Shown in pieces: positions 23,942 through 33,217 of a DNA stretch of 64,000 nucleotides. Source of the DNA: Tolypocladium sp. Sup5 PDA-1 (Eukaryota; Ascomycota; Sordariomycetes; Hypocreales; Ophiocordycipitaceae); NCBI GenBank assembly GCA_000750105.3, contig JPHH03000004.1, positions 868,001 to 932,000 of the forward strand, in the 5' to 3' direction. Both the position numbers and the translations under genes were made by a program. Positions within the stretch are counted from its first letter, which is position 1; every line of letters starts with the position of its first letter. Below the pieces are notes generated by a model. The model worked only from the letters and a program-made list of their open reading frames with translations. It made no database searches and was not told where the DNA came from.

Positions 23942-25069
23942 CGATCGAGTTCGTCCGTGCCTTTTACCGCCCACCGCCGCGAGCGACTTGTTCTTGCTAA
24001 CTCGCTGGGCAGCGTCTTCAATGCTCCAGAGAATTCACCCGAGTCTGCGCTGTTGATCCATCTCCCCCCTTTTCCGTCGAGTGGCGACTCTGAGACCAGG
24101 CTCCCCGAGTTCCTCCAGCACTTGCCGGTCGCCAGCATCAACTATCGATGGGCGCCCACCTCGCAGGCCATCGGCCAAAACGGCACCTTGGTCCCCCTTT
24201 GCTGGCCGACGCCGACTCACGACACGGCGTTTGCTTTCGCCTGGCTCGTGGAGAACTTGGCACCGCCAAAGAACGGCAGACGTGATATTTACGTCTACGG
24301 ATCGCACCTTGGTGCCAGCTTGGCTACTTCGTTAGCCTTAACAGAGGCACATTCCCACGCGAGATTTGGCGTCAGAGGTATCGTTGCCTACAATGGCATC
24401 TACAACTGGACCATGTTTCTGCCCGATCACCGGATCAACAAGCCGCCAACGAGATCAAAAAAGGCTGTCGTCCCACCCCAGCCGGCCGAGGGATCTCACC
24501 TCCACAGACTACAGGATGAAATGCCAGGGCTTTTCGATGACCCGTCCAACTTGTTCGATCCCTTTGCCAGCCCGAGTCTCTTCTTTCACGGGCCTGGCCT
24601 GCTGGTCCCTCGGTCATTTTCCATGTCAATGGAAGACGCTGCCAACATCGACAGATTAGCCAAACAGGACGATGCTCTAGCCATGCCCCTGAAGACACCG
24701 CGGAAATCACACCTAATCTTCCCACCTCGCAAATCAACGCTCAAGATCCCCGAAACACTCCTTCTCTATGATTCACAACCGCCGCCGCCTCCGTCCCCAA
24801 CCACCAAGACCGGGCGAACAAGGAGGCGAGCAAAGTCGCCTGGCAATAGCTTTGAAGCCCAGGCAGAGGAGCTTGCAGAGCTGATGAGACGCAGCGTCGA
24901 TGTTGTCGAGCTGAAAGAGCGCAGCAAATGGGACGAGGACATGGAAGACAAGGAGGACGAGGCACACCACAGAGTCCAACTCGTTGATGTGGGACCAGAG
25001 ACGAAAAGCATCGAGCTCAGCGACGGCGGACAGCAGGCCGCGCTGAGTTGGCTGCAGCATAGAACGTGA
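23942..25069 (+). CDS. alpha/beta-hydrolase-like protein, 5' end uncertain
   Basis: A clear coding frame runs from just after an in-frame TAA at 23939-23941 to the stop at 25069. It has no ATG in its first third, so an upstream exon or an indel is required. The core resembles an alpha/beta-hydrolase: SALLIHLPPFPS is the first strand with a following loop, INYRWAP matches the strand before helix A in esterase-like families, and YVYGSHLGASLA sits where the nucleophile elbow belongs. The elbow departs from GxSxG, so activity is doubtful. The C-terminal part is charged, with basic RTRRRAKS and acidic EDMEDKEDE runs. The substrate is unknown. Just upstream, another frame reads VTIEFV directly before this one starts, hinting at a small frameshift or an unrecognised splice. 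Confidence 0.65.
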   Translation, partial: RSSSSVPFTAHRRERLVLANSLGSVFNAPENSPESALLIHLPPFPSSGDSETRLPEFLQHLPVASINYRWAPTSQAIGQNGTLVPLCWPTPTHDTAFAFAWLVENLAPPKNGRRDIYVYGSHLGASLATSLALTEAHSHARFGVRGIVAYNGIYNWTMFLPDHRINKPPTRSKKAVVPPQPAEGSHLHRLQDEMPGLFDDPSNLFDPFASPSLFFHGPGLLVPRSFSMSMEDAANIDRLAKQDDALAMPLKTPRKSHLIFPPRKSTLKIPETLLLYDSQPPPPPSPTTKTGRTRRRAKSPGNSFEAQAEELAELMRRSVDVVELKERSKWDEDMEDKEDEAHHRVQLVDVGPETKSIELSDGGQQAALSWLQHRT

Positions 25070-25226
25070 ATAATACCCCCCATACAGACGCTAACTCATT
25101 CAATATATAATACCTCAAGACGTGACTTTGAGATCCAGACGCTCATGGCAACAATGCCGTTCCACGTGCAGGTGGGGCCCGAGCACAATGACCTTAATAA
25201 GTAACAATAGGGCCTGAATCTCCACC

Positions 25227-25316
25227 GGCCAAATGGTCTAGTGGTATGATTCTTGCTTTGGGAAGGTACCACCGCTCAGCTGCAAGAGGTCCCGTGTTCA
25301 ATCCACGGTTTGGCCC
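25227..25316 (+). tRNA. tRNA-Pro (anticodon UGG) with 18-nt intron
   Basis: The acceptor stem GGCCAAA pairs with TTTGGCC, with discriminator C at 25316. The anticodon stem CTTGC (25252-25256) pairs with GCAAG (25282-25286). The loop reads TTTGGG then T, with anticodon TGG at 25259-25261. An 18-nt intron at 25263-25280 interrupts it after position 37, the canonical eukaryotic site. The T-arm contains GTTCAATCC (B box) and the D-arm TGGTCTAGTGG (A box). No CCA is encoded. Confidence 0.93.
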
Positions 25317-25322
25317 CATTTC

Positions 25323-25329
25323 TTTTTTT
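25323..25329 (+). terminator. RNA polymerase III terminator of tRNA-Pro
   Basis: Seven consecutive T residues begin 7 nt after the mature tRNA end, the usual Pol III stop signal. Confidence 0.85.
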
Positions 25330-26495
25330 GGACTTTCTTTCTTTTTGCCGTTCGTGAGTGCTTGGATAGGCGCTTTTTTTTGTTATAGATTTATTGCGCC
25401 GTGTCAGTAGCTGTCAGTGGCTGTCACTAGCTGTCGCAGGAACGCGGTGCGAGCTGCGGCTATCGATGAGATGCAGCTAGCAGAGTGCTAGTGGCTGCGG
25501 TGGGAAATTACAGGGACTTTTGGCCCAGGGCGATGGACGTGTCGCCGATGATACGTTTGTTCGTGAAGCTACGATAGGTAAGGTAGGTAAGCTATCTCGG
25601 ATACTGCACAACTGGCACGACACAGCCGTAGGAGTCGTAAGGTTGTCGCGTAACCTAGTCATGAGCCATCGCCTATCAGCGGCAGTGCAAGCGGACTCGG
25701 AGCTCAGCGTGCTTCGTACGCACGAGTACAAGATGTTAGACAAGCGAAGCGCTTAGTAGCGGCCAACGTTCCGCCTGATATCTGGCGGCCTCCCGCAGTA
25801 TGTAATTGGCTCTCATCGCGCCATATCATGACTTGCTCCCTGCGAGCGGTGACGCACGTCGTGCTCCAGCCAAATTTAGCATCTGGCAACGGGCCCCAAC
25901 CATGGGCCCTGAAGCGGTTCACGAGGACCCCTGGTCCCACCCAAAACGGCTGGCGTGCACTGGCGCAGTGGCTGACCCGCTAACCGGCTGCTGTACTCGT
26001 AAGTCGACGTCAGACCCGGTATCGCGACTGTCAGGGAGAGCTGCACTCCACTGCGTCCACTGCAACGGGGGCAAGTACCTCCAGTGTGGTGGTACCTGCC
26101 GCCAGTCACGCACCCACGCGAGCTTTCCCCAGATCGTTGCTGGTACAAACGTCGCTCCTCTGTCCCTGCCCTTCCTGAACTCCCCCCTCTTTTCTTCTTC
26201 TCCTCTTCCTGTCGCCTCTCTCCCTCTCTCTCCAACGCTTGCATCCTCGCTCGTCGACAGCAAACGTCTTATCCCCCAGGCCCTTCTTACATCCTTGTGG
26301 TGAGTGCCTCCGGCTCTCGTGCTCTTGGCCCTGGCTGTCGCCACAGGCGGCCCGGCCTGGACCCTCTCGTCTCCATCGGGCGACGGGGCTAAGACGCCGA
26401 CTCCCACGGGAGCTCCAACGGCCAACCAACAGAGCTGACGATCTGACTACAGAACATACTACATCGTTGGACGCTGCCCAGCCCAACCATTCAAT
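25330..26495. promoter_or_regulatory. intergenic and 5' leader of the Ala/Pro-rich gene
   Basis: The left part holds nothing recognised. From about 26140 to 26295 the sequence is strongly pyrimidine-rich, as in fungal transcription start regions. A likely 5' UTR intron runs 26300-26452 (GTGAGTGC donor, CTGAC branch, CTACAG acceptor), 43 bp before the start codon. Confidence 0.5.
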
Positions 26496-27142
26496 ATGCC
26501 TGGCATTCGTGAGTAGCAGCCCGCTGACTTTCTGAGGCGAAAGCGTTGCCTGGCAGGGTGCTGACGTGGACTTTACAGCTCTCGGAGCTCTCGACAACCT
26601 CAAGGCCAAGCTCAAGGCCGCCTTCAAGAAGAGGACTGAGAAGAAGTCGGCAGAGGACAAGCCCGCCGAGGACAAGCCCGCCGATGTCACAAAGCCTGTA
26701 GAAGGAGCACCAGCTAGCACTACGCCTGCTGCTGAGCCGACCGGGACCAAGCCCACGGAGCCCGCCCCAGCCAGTACGTGCAACCCACTTGATGCCCCGT
26801 CGACTTGTTGCTCGGGCAGCTGTCTAACCTAACATATTAGCTGCGCCTACGCCTGCCACCGAACCCGTCGAGGCTAAACCAGAGACCAAGGTCGAGGCTG
26901 CTCCTGTGACCGCGGCTGCTCGAGGTAAGGGAAGCTCCTCATCATCCAGTCACTGAAAGACGGAAGAGAATTGTTGGCATGTGACTAATACCTCGCCAGC
27001 CCCGGCTGAGCCAGCCAAGGTGGAGGCCGCACCAACCACCGAAGCGGCGGCTCCTGCTGCCGAGCCAGCGGCCACCGAGGTCAAGAAGGAGGAGGCTCCT
27101 GCTGCTGCTGCCGCCGCCGCGGCTCCAGCCCCAACCGCATAG
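26496..27142 (+). CDS. small Ala/Pro/Glu/Lys-rich protein, hypothetical
   Basis: Four exons, join(26496..26508,26579..26773,26841..26924,27000..27142), give 144 residues with every phase matching. The first exon has only 13 coding bases. After MPGIPLGALDNLKAKLKAAF, which could form a short amphipathic helix, the chain is a low-complexity run of A, P, E, K and T with EDKPAEDKPAD repeats and an Ala tract near the end. There is no signal peptide or membrane segment. Four exons for such a short gene, plus a probable 5' UTR intron, suggest high or regulated expression. I do not recognise a function; it resembles abundant disordered fungal proteins. Confidence 0.75.
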
Positions 27143-27713
27143 AGCCCTTGTGTGTGCCGTTTCAACAGTCACATCCAAGACACGCCATCATGAAGGTCGC
27201 CGACTACTCGACAAGCTGGCTCAGACATGATGGACAAGCTTGAGGAATGTTGTTGCGCTGCCAGCTGCCAGAGGGGTGTTGATTCGTGTCCCATTCAAGT
27301 TTGACTGTGTTTGTTGCGCTAATTAGTTCGCTGGATACCCGGGGAGAGGAGCGGCGCGGTGTGCTTTGAGCGTATACCCCACGCCTCGCCGCCTCTGTGT
27401 CTTTTCACACTGTAGGTTTCTGCTACTGTAATGGTTCTTGGTAGTTTAAATGACATACTTTCTCAATGCCGACTAACTGCCATATGAAAATGGCCCAGAA
27501 TATCAACCAGCAACTCCCATGCTCTGCAAATGCTGCCTTGTGTGGTCTACGTGGTCATTAGAACAAGCAATCTCTCCCAAAGTCATGGCACTGGTCCGCC
27601 CGCCATGGTGCAGTATAGTCCGTGGCTTGAACTACGTCCTGATATTGGGCGAAGATACCAGCATGCAGCGCCGTAGTATTACGCGTCTTTCCCGTGGTAT
27701 CCCTGTCGAAATA
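27143..27713. other. convergent 3' spacer
   Basis: The 3' flanks of the Ala/Pro-rich gene and RRD1 meet here. No supported coding frame was found; the plus-strand frame starting at 27519 is antisense to RRD1. Confidence 0.6.
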
Positions 27714-29139
27714 TCAACCATCCTTTGCCCATGGTGCTTTTGTCAATGTCATTTGCGCGGCTGCAGATCCGGACCCAGATGTATCACCCCGGGGTGGTCT
27801 CGAAGCCAACGACCCGGTGCTCGGGCCTGGCGGGACCCTGGAGTACGGGATGCCAGGACCAGGTGGCGGCGGCATCCTCGTTGCTTGCGCCCACGGTGCA
27901 GCGGTACCCGTCATGGGCGGCAGCGGCACGGGCGGTTGTGCTCCCCCCGTCTCCAGGGGTTGGTTCGCCATGTGCACGCTCTGCGCGGGCACCGACGCGT
28001 TGGGGTCCTCGTCCCAGGAGAAGAGCGAGCCAAACGGGAAGTGCTGGACGACGGGGAACTTGGACAGGACCTCTGCGTTGAACATCTTGATCATACCCTT
28101 GTTTATCTTGCCCCAGCCGTCGCGGATACCGGAGACGTCAAAGAGGATGGGGCTGTGCTCCCAGAAGGGGCCACTTTTCACGTCGTTGATGAAGCCGACG
28201 GCGGCGAAGTACATGTTGGTGCCGCGGTGGCCCTCGACGACGGCGGGCTTGGCGACGTCGCTGGGCTTGGGGGCGCCCTTGACGGAGCCCTCGAGGGGGG
28301 TTGGGTCGGCGTCGGCGATGGGGCGGGTGAGCTGCGCGGATCCGAAGATGTAGGGGATGAAGGAGTGGTCGTCGAGGCCCCAGACCCCATGGGAGCCGGC
28401 GGGCTCGAGGGTGTATGTGAGAATGAGTTTGCGCACGACTCGCAGGTATCTGGAGCTGTCAGCTTTACGTTCTCGTGCTGAGGAATGGGGAGGGTTGGAC
28501 GTACGGCTCGATGGCGTTGAGGACGATTTCTCGCTCAATGTCGCCGCCTTGCGTGTCATCCTTGAAGAAGCCCAGTTTCCATAGACAGCCCACGAAGGCG
28601 ATGAAGCTCAGCTCATGTCCTGTTCCATAGTCCAGCCGCTGCGCACTCCCAAATGACCCCAAGAGATAGCTTGCCACCTCCTCTCTGGCCGTACCACCGC
28701 CAGCATCCAGCGTCGTCCCCAACAGGCCGCTGCTCAGCATGCCATCGAGCCTCTCCTCCACCAGCACGAACCACTTCCTGAAGCTCACGTTTCCAAACCT
28801 CCGCGGTCCAGGGTCCGGCGGCGCCTGCTGGACGAGGCCGTCAATCTCTGCCAGGAGCGTCTGGAGCGCTCGGATGGACGGCGTCGAGGTAGGCGAGCCG
28901 GGGACGAGGGGGAAGAGGCGGGGCAGCGGCTCGCCGGGCTGGAGGCGCGGGCAGAGCGCGTGGTTGAGCTGCAGGATGAAGGTGCCAATGTCGCGGTAGG
29001 CGAGGCTGGTGAGGAAGCGGGCGACGTCGTGGCCCTCGTTGATGAGCTTGGAGGGCTTGGCGAAGGCGGGTGGTGAGGCGAGGTCGATGAGCTGCAGGGT
29101 AGGGAACGTGGGTGGCGGGGTAGCTCCCGCGGATGCCAT
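27714..29139 (-). CDS. RRD1: serine/threonine-protein phosphatase 2A activator (PTPA), RRD1 type
   Basis: Exons join(27714..28449,28505..29139) give 456 residues. The 55-bp intron (GTACGT..CTCCAG) restores [30 protein letters not shown], the PTPA signature. PTPA/RRD proteins are peptidyl-prolyl isomerase-like factors that activate PP2A-family catalytic subunits and enter TOR signalling. Other conserved stretches are GTGHELSFIAFVGCLWKLG, FIPYIFGSAQL and FGSLFSWDEDP. The Pro/Gly-rich C-terminal extension ending TKAPWAKDG points to RRD1 rather than the shorter RRD2; this distinction comes from memory of fungal orthologues. The N-terminus is a short Ala/Pro leader. It is divergent from the acidic protein at 29557 with only 417 bp between starts. 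Confidence 0.92.
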
Positions 29140-29556
29140 CTTTCTGTGTTTTTGCCGAGTGGCGATGGTGGTTTGTCTGTGGAAAGTGTCTCGGCTGTAT
29201 TAGAGACCCGGGGATATGAAGAGCTTGGTGTTTGGGCAAGGTGTTTATATGGGAAGAAGTGGGATATCAGAGTGATATGAAGCTTGTGAGCGATGATGTG
29301 GTTGTTAGTCAGCGATTGATGTGGGACATTTTGAGCTTCGCCCAAAGCTCCCCACGTCTTGCCGTACCTGCAGAAGCGTGTCTCACAACACGTCCGCAAC
29401 CATGGACTCTACCTCGTATCGTCCTCCTGGCATAGGATGCAGCGCAATCACCAACACGCCCCAACACAACGTTTCACTCTCCTAGAACCACATTCGAAAA
29501 TTACTGCCACCTATATTAAACGACAGTCTCTCTGGCGCCAGCTGTGATCAGTCGCG
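29140..29556. promoter_or_regulatory. divergent promoter, RRD1 and acidic protein
   Basis: The 417 bp between two divergent start codons presumably contains both promoters. No defined site was recognised. Confidence 0.45.
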
Positions 29557-31584
29557 ATGACGCGGTCCGGCCTGCGGTCCGCTGCGACAAGGGGCTCTGA
29601 ATCACACCCTCCAGGACCCACGCCCGCACAAGCAGCCAGTGACTCGAGCGACGAAGACGACGAGGGCATCGCAGCCGATACAAGCCGGAGCAGACCGTCG
29701 GCCTCGCGACAACCGACGGCTTCGAATCGACAGACGCTACAAGGCGGCCGCCAGGTTCGATCATGGGGCTTTGGTCATTACGGTGGGAAACCAAAGCAGC
29801 AGCCGCCCAGCAAGAAACGTCGCGCAGCGATAGAAATACAACTGCCGGCGTCGAAACGACGAGCAGGCTTGCGGAGTGGTGGCGCAGAAGCGCCGCCCGC
29901 CATCGAACCTACGGAGCAGGACCGGGAGAGGACCGAGGATGAAGGAGCGGACGAAGCGCCGGAGGATCCCAACTTTTACAAAATCCTCAACAAGCGCTCT
30001 AGAGCAGGGCTCGGTGCAACTTCGCGGCCGGACGAGCCGCAAAACGGCTCCAGGGAGGCTGAGGAGCAACTGCAGAAGGAGCTTCGCGATCGCGAACTGG
30101 AGGAAAATATATACGAGTTCGAAGGCTCCGACGATGACGCCGGTGACGGCAGGGAGAAGCAGCCCCAGGGCGTACCAGAGCCAGAGGCGGCTGGTGCACC
30201 GCAACATGACCGGACGAGTAGACTACGAGGCAGGAAGACTGCGAGAGGGAAGAAGGCGAAGGCGAAACCGGTGTGGAAGAGCCGTCAACAACGAACTGGG
30301 TCCGTGGATTTAGCGACCCCGGATGAGGAACAAGCAGCAGTGTCGCAGACGCCAGAAGACCGGGGAGAGGGCGATGAAGACGAGGAAGGCGACGAAGATG
30401 CGAACGGTGAAGACGACAACGACGAAGAAGAGGCTGACGAAGAAGAAAGCGTCGAAAAGGAGACGGTCCCTATCACGTCTGACGGACTGCGTGGCATGGT
30501 GAAACTCATGGGTCGCCGGGGGTGGACAAATGAGGGCACCGAATACGCAGACGAGCTGCTTCGCCAGGAAGATGAGTCCGAGAAGGAGTGGCTGGACCGC
30601 AATGGCAGGTATTTGAAGGGCGACGGGCGATGCAAGCGGCTGTATGCGGAGGTGCATCATCTGCTCAAGCTGTGCCAGGGAGTTCCACAATTTCCGGACT
30701 TGGACGGGCAGATTGGATTCCTTCACGAGCAAAGAGAGGCCGTCGAGAAGGCCATCAACGCTATACAAGCAAGTATTGACGGGATCGTCAAGGATATGAA
30801 TATGGTCATGACCAAATCTGCACGCAACGCCGGCAAACGATCGAGATCAGCCAAAGAGGCTGTCCAGAGCCTCTACCTGCGAATCATCCCACTGTTGGTT
30901 CTCTGTCTCAAGCAATCTTTTCTGGTGGGCACCGCCGCCACGATGGAGGACGATACACCCGAGGAGGGCCAGTTCATTGCTTGCACGATACAGCCCCAGC
31001 TTCTCATCACCAGGCGGATCGCATTTCTCTACGACATGTTGCGGGAGGGGCTCGAGAACAACCCGCCGCGGCCTGTCACAGATTCCAGGAAGGAGCAGGA
31101 AAAGTTGGACTCTGCAGCCAAGCAACGCGCATACCTTGGACAACACCTGGATAGGTTTCATAAAAGGCTGAAACAGGCCAAGGAGGAGCTCAAGCGCCGC
31201 GCGGATGCCCCGAGGCTGCGGCAACAAGCCATCGAGAACCACAGGCGCGCGCAGGCGGTCAGGGAGGAGAGGGAGCGCAAGGTGCGGGAGGCGCGGGACC
31301 GCCAGATGCAGCTCTTTGTAGAGTCGACGCAGAGAATGCGCGCCGCGCAACCGCTGGACGAGTACTACGAGAAGCACGGGTGGTACCTGGAGGAGGATGA
31401 GGAGCTGGTCAAACTGATGAAAAAGTTCGTGTCGCCGGATGCCTATGAGCTGAAGGCGGCCGTGAAAGGGCGGAGCTTGGAGGAGCTTGTGTGGCGGGTG
31501 GACAAGTTGAGGGATAGTTCGCGGCGCAAGCACGAGGCCAAAGGCGTGCGGCCTCCGTGGTGGTGCTATGCGCCGGGGGGCTAG
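29557..31584 (+). CDS. acidic, probably nuclear protein with C-terminal Myb-like segment
   Basis: An uninterrupted 675-residue frame starts at ATG 29557. Residues 1-270 are disordered, with basic patches (SKKRRAAIE, GRKTARGKKAKAK) that could be nuclear localisation signals. Residues about 271-305 are a dense Asp/Glu tract. From about 308 the chain becomes helical and folded (GLRGMVKLMGRRGWTNEG, LYLRIIPLLVLCLKQSFLVG), followed by a Lys/Arg/Glu coiled coil. The end (WYLEEDEELVKLMKKF, then GRSLEELVWRVDKLR) has the spacing of a SANT/Myb helix set. A chromatin or DNA-associated role is inference. I do not recognise a named orthologue. Absence of introns and even codon use support one exon. Confidence 0.8.
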   Translation: MTRSGLRSAATRGSESHPPGPTPAQAASDSSDEDDEGIAADTSRSRPSASRQPTASNRQTLQGGRQVRSWGFGHYGGKPKQQPPSKKRRAAIEIQLPASKRRAGLRSGGAEAPPAIEPTEQDRERTEDEGADEAPEDPNFYKILNKRSRAGLGATSRPDEPQNGSREAEEQLQKELRDRELEENIYEFEGSDDDAGDGREKQPQGVPEPEAAGAPQHDRTSRLRGRKTARGKKAKAKPVWKSRQQRTGSVDLATPDEEQAAVSQTPEDRGEGDEDEEGDEDANGEDDNDEEEADEEESVEKETVPITSDGLRGMVKLMGRRGWTNEGTEYADELLRQEDESEKEWLDRNGRYLKGDGRCKRLYAEVHHLLKLCQGVPQFPDLDGQIGFLHEQREAVEKAINAIQASIDGIVKDMNMVMTKSARNAGKRSRSAKEAVQSLYLRIIPLLVLCLKQSFLVGTAATMEDDTPEEGQFIACTIQPQLLITRRIAFLYDMLREGLENNPPRPVTDSRKEQEKLDSAAKQRAYLGQHLDRFHKRLKQAKEELKRRADAPRLRQQAIENHRRAQAVREERERKVREARDRQMQLFVESTQRMRAAQPLDEYYEKHGWYLEEDEELVKLMKKFVSPDAYELKAAVKGRSLEELVWRVDKLRDSSRRKHEAKGVRPPWWCYAPGG

Positions 31585-33217
31585 GTCGTGAGAGCCGAAG
31601 ATGACGATGAAACGAGGTTACGCAATTCGGGATGTATGAGCAGTGGCGTTTCGCGAGCACGTTGGTTTACGGGTTGATTGGTGTTTTGGGATACCCAGTG
31701 CGGTTGCTCGACCGACTTGTCGATTGCTCCATGTGAGTTATTCAGCTATTCAACGGCACTTGTAAGTAGACCGAGCGATCATCAGAGTAGTCTGATTGCA
31801 TCCAACGAAAGGCTGCCACATCATCGCACACGGACGGCCAGGCTGAGGTATGTGAACTGAGGGGTCAGGACGTATGTCGTGGCCGAGCGAGTTGGGTGTC
31901 AATCACTTTAGAGGGTACACATGCCTGTGCAACTGCAACTAGCAATGCAGGTGTTTCTTGGAAAACGCATTCGTAGCCTTTGCACTGTTGAAGCAGAAGG
32001 GAGGTTCCTGTGTTAACTTAGTAGATGCCAAAAGCGGTAATGTTAGTCCGTAGACTCGTCCCAAGTCGGGAACCCGCTTTGACTTTCGGGGTCCAAGGAA
32101 GTACCCGCTAGGCTCCACCACGGCGCCGCCACACCGCCAGATGAACTTGCGGCGGATTGTGGAGGTCAAAGAGACGCGACGCGCGGGGACAGAAAGGTCC
32201 AGCTGGCAGAGCGAGCCTGGCAACCTGGAAGCGCGTCAACCCCCCGCTGCAATTTCGCAGTCATTTCGCGTCGCCCTTCGCTGGCACCACTACCGTAGCC
32301 ACCAGGACGATACTCGTAATGAGCGCAAGGGCAAGATTGGCGTTGCGACGGCGATGGGCGCATGAATGGCGGGTTACAGAAGGGTTACGAAGTACGGAAG
32401 CCGCTACTAGGAGATTGGGCACCAGCTATACTCGTAGCTGTGTGTAGCGTCAGGGGGGAGAGCCGCTGCGGGTTCATCAGGATTTCCTGCGGCAGCCATG
32501 CTGCGGTGCCACGCCAAACGACACCAGTCCAATCGATGCCGACTCGTGTCGAGCGCTGGATGCATCCAATGCATCTGTCTGACCACTGGCTGCTGCGGCC
32601 GCTCACTCGCACAGGCGCCGCCGGGCCAGCACTGAGCAGGCCCTTTGTCACAGAGACCCGGCACCTCGTAGACCTGGAAGTCGGGAAGCATCAGCCGACC
32701 GTGCACCTCACCTCGTACCCCTGGCCTGGCTGCCCCCTCCACCCCCCCGGCCAATATCCAACCTCCACCGCTGCTCGTCCCCCTGGAGCAATTTTCTAAC
32801 GTTCAACTCCCTCCCGAGGTCCCTTTTGCGCTTCAACGTCCCTCTAGTCGTCGCTTGGTTGGTCTCCGAGAGCTCAATCGCAGGGACGCACATCGTGTTC
32901 CTTGTTTCGTGCTGCCTTCCTGCTCCTTGCCGTCGCCTGTGCCTCTGAGCGAGCCGACTGCCGGACACCGTCTTGTACCACCAGCCAGGTAAGCTTGATA
33001 CTGCCGCCGCAACCAGGTCGCTTTCCCCCCCTCCCCCCGCCGCAGCTGCTTGGGTTCCTGGATCCCAACATTGGACAGCTTTGGCATCGACCGCGGAGGC
33101 ATCCGTGCAATCTTCGACGGCCAATGTGTCCGGCCATCTGTTGCCGTTTGAGGGCCCTTTCGCTGAGACCGTCTCGTCTCTAGCAAAGCTACGTGATACT
33201 CATCTGTCGAGCACACC
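31585..33217. promoter_or_regulatory. intergenic and 5' leader of coiled-coil gene
   Basis: No coding frame is supported in 31585-32700. From about 32800 the sequence becomes CT-rich, and a probable 5' UTR intron spans 32989-33183 (GTAAGC donor, TCTCTAG acceptor), 34 bp before the start codon at 33218. Confidence 0.5.
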
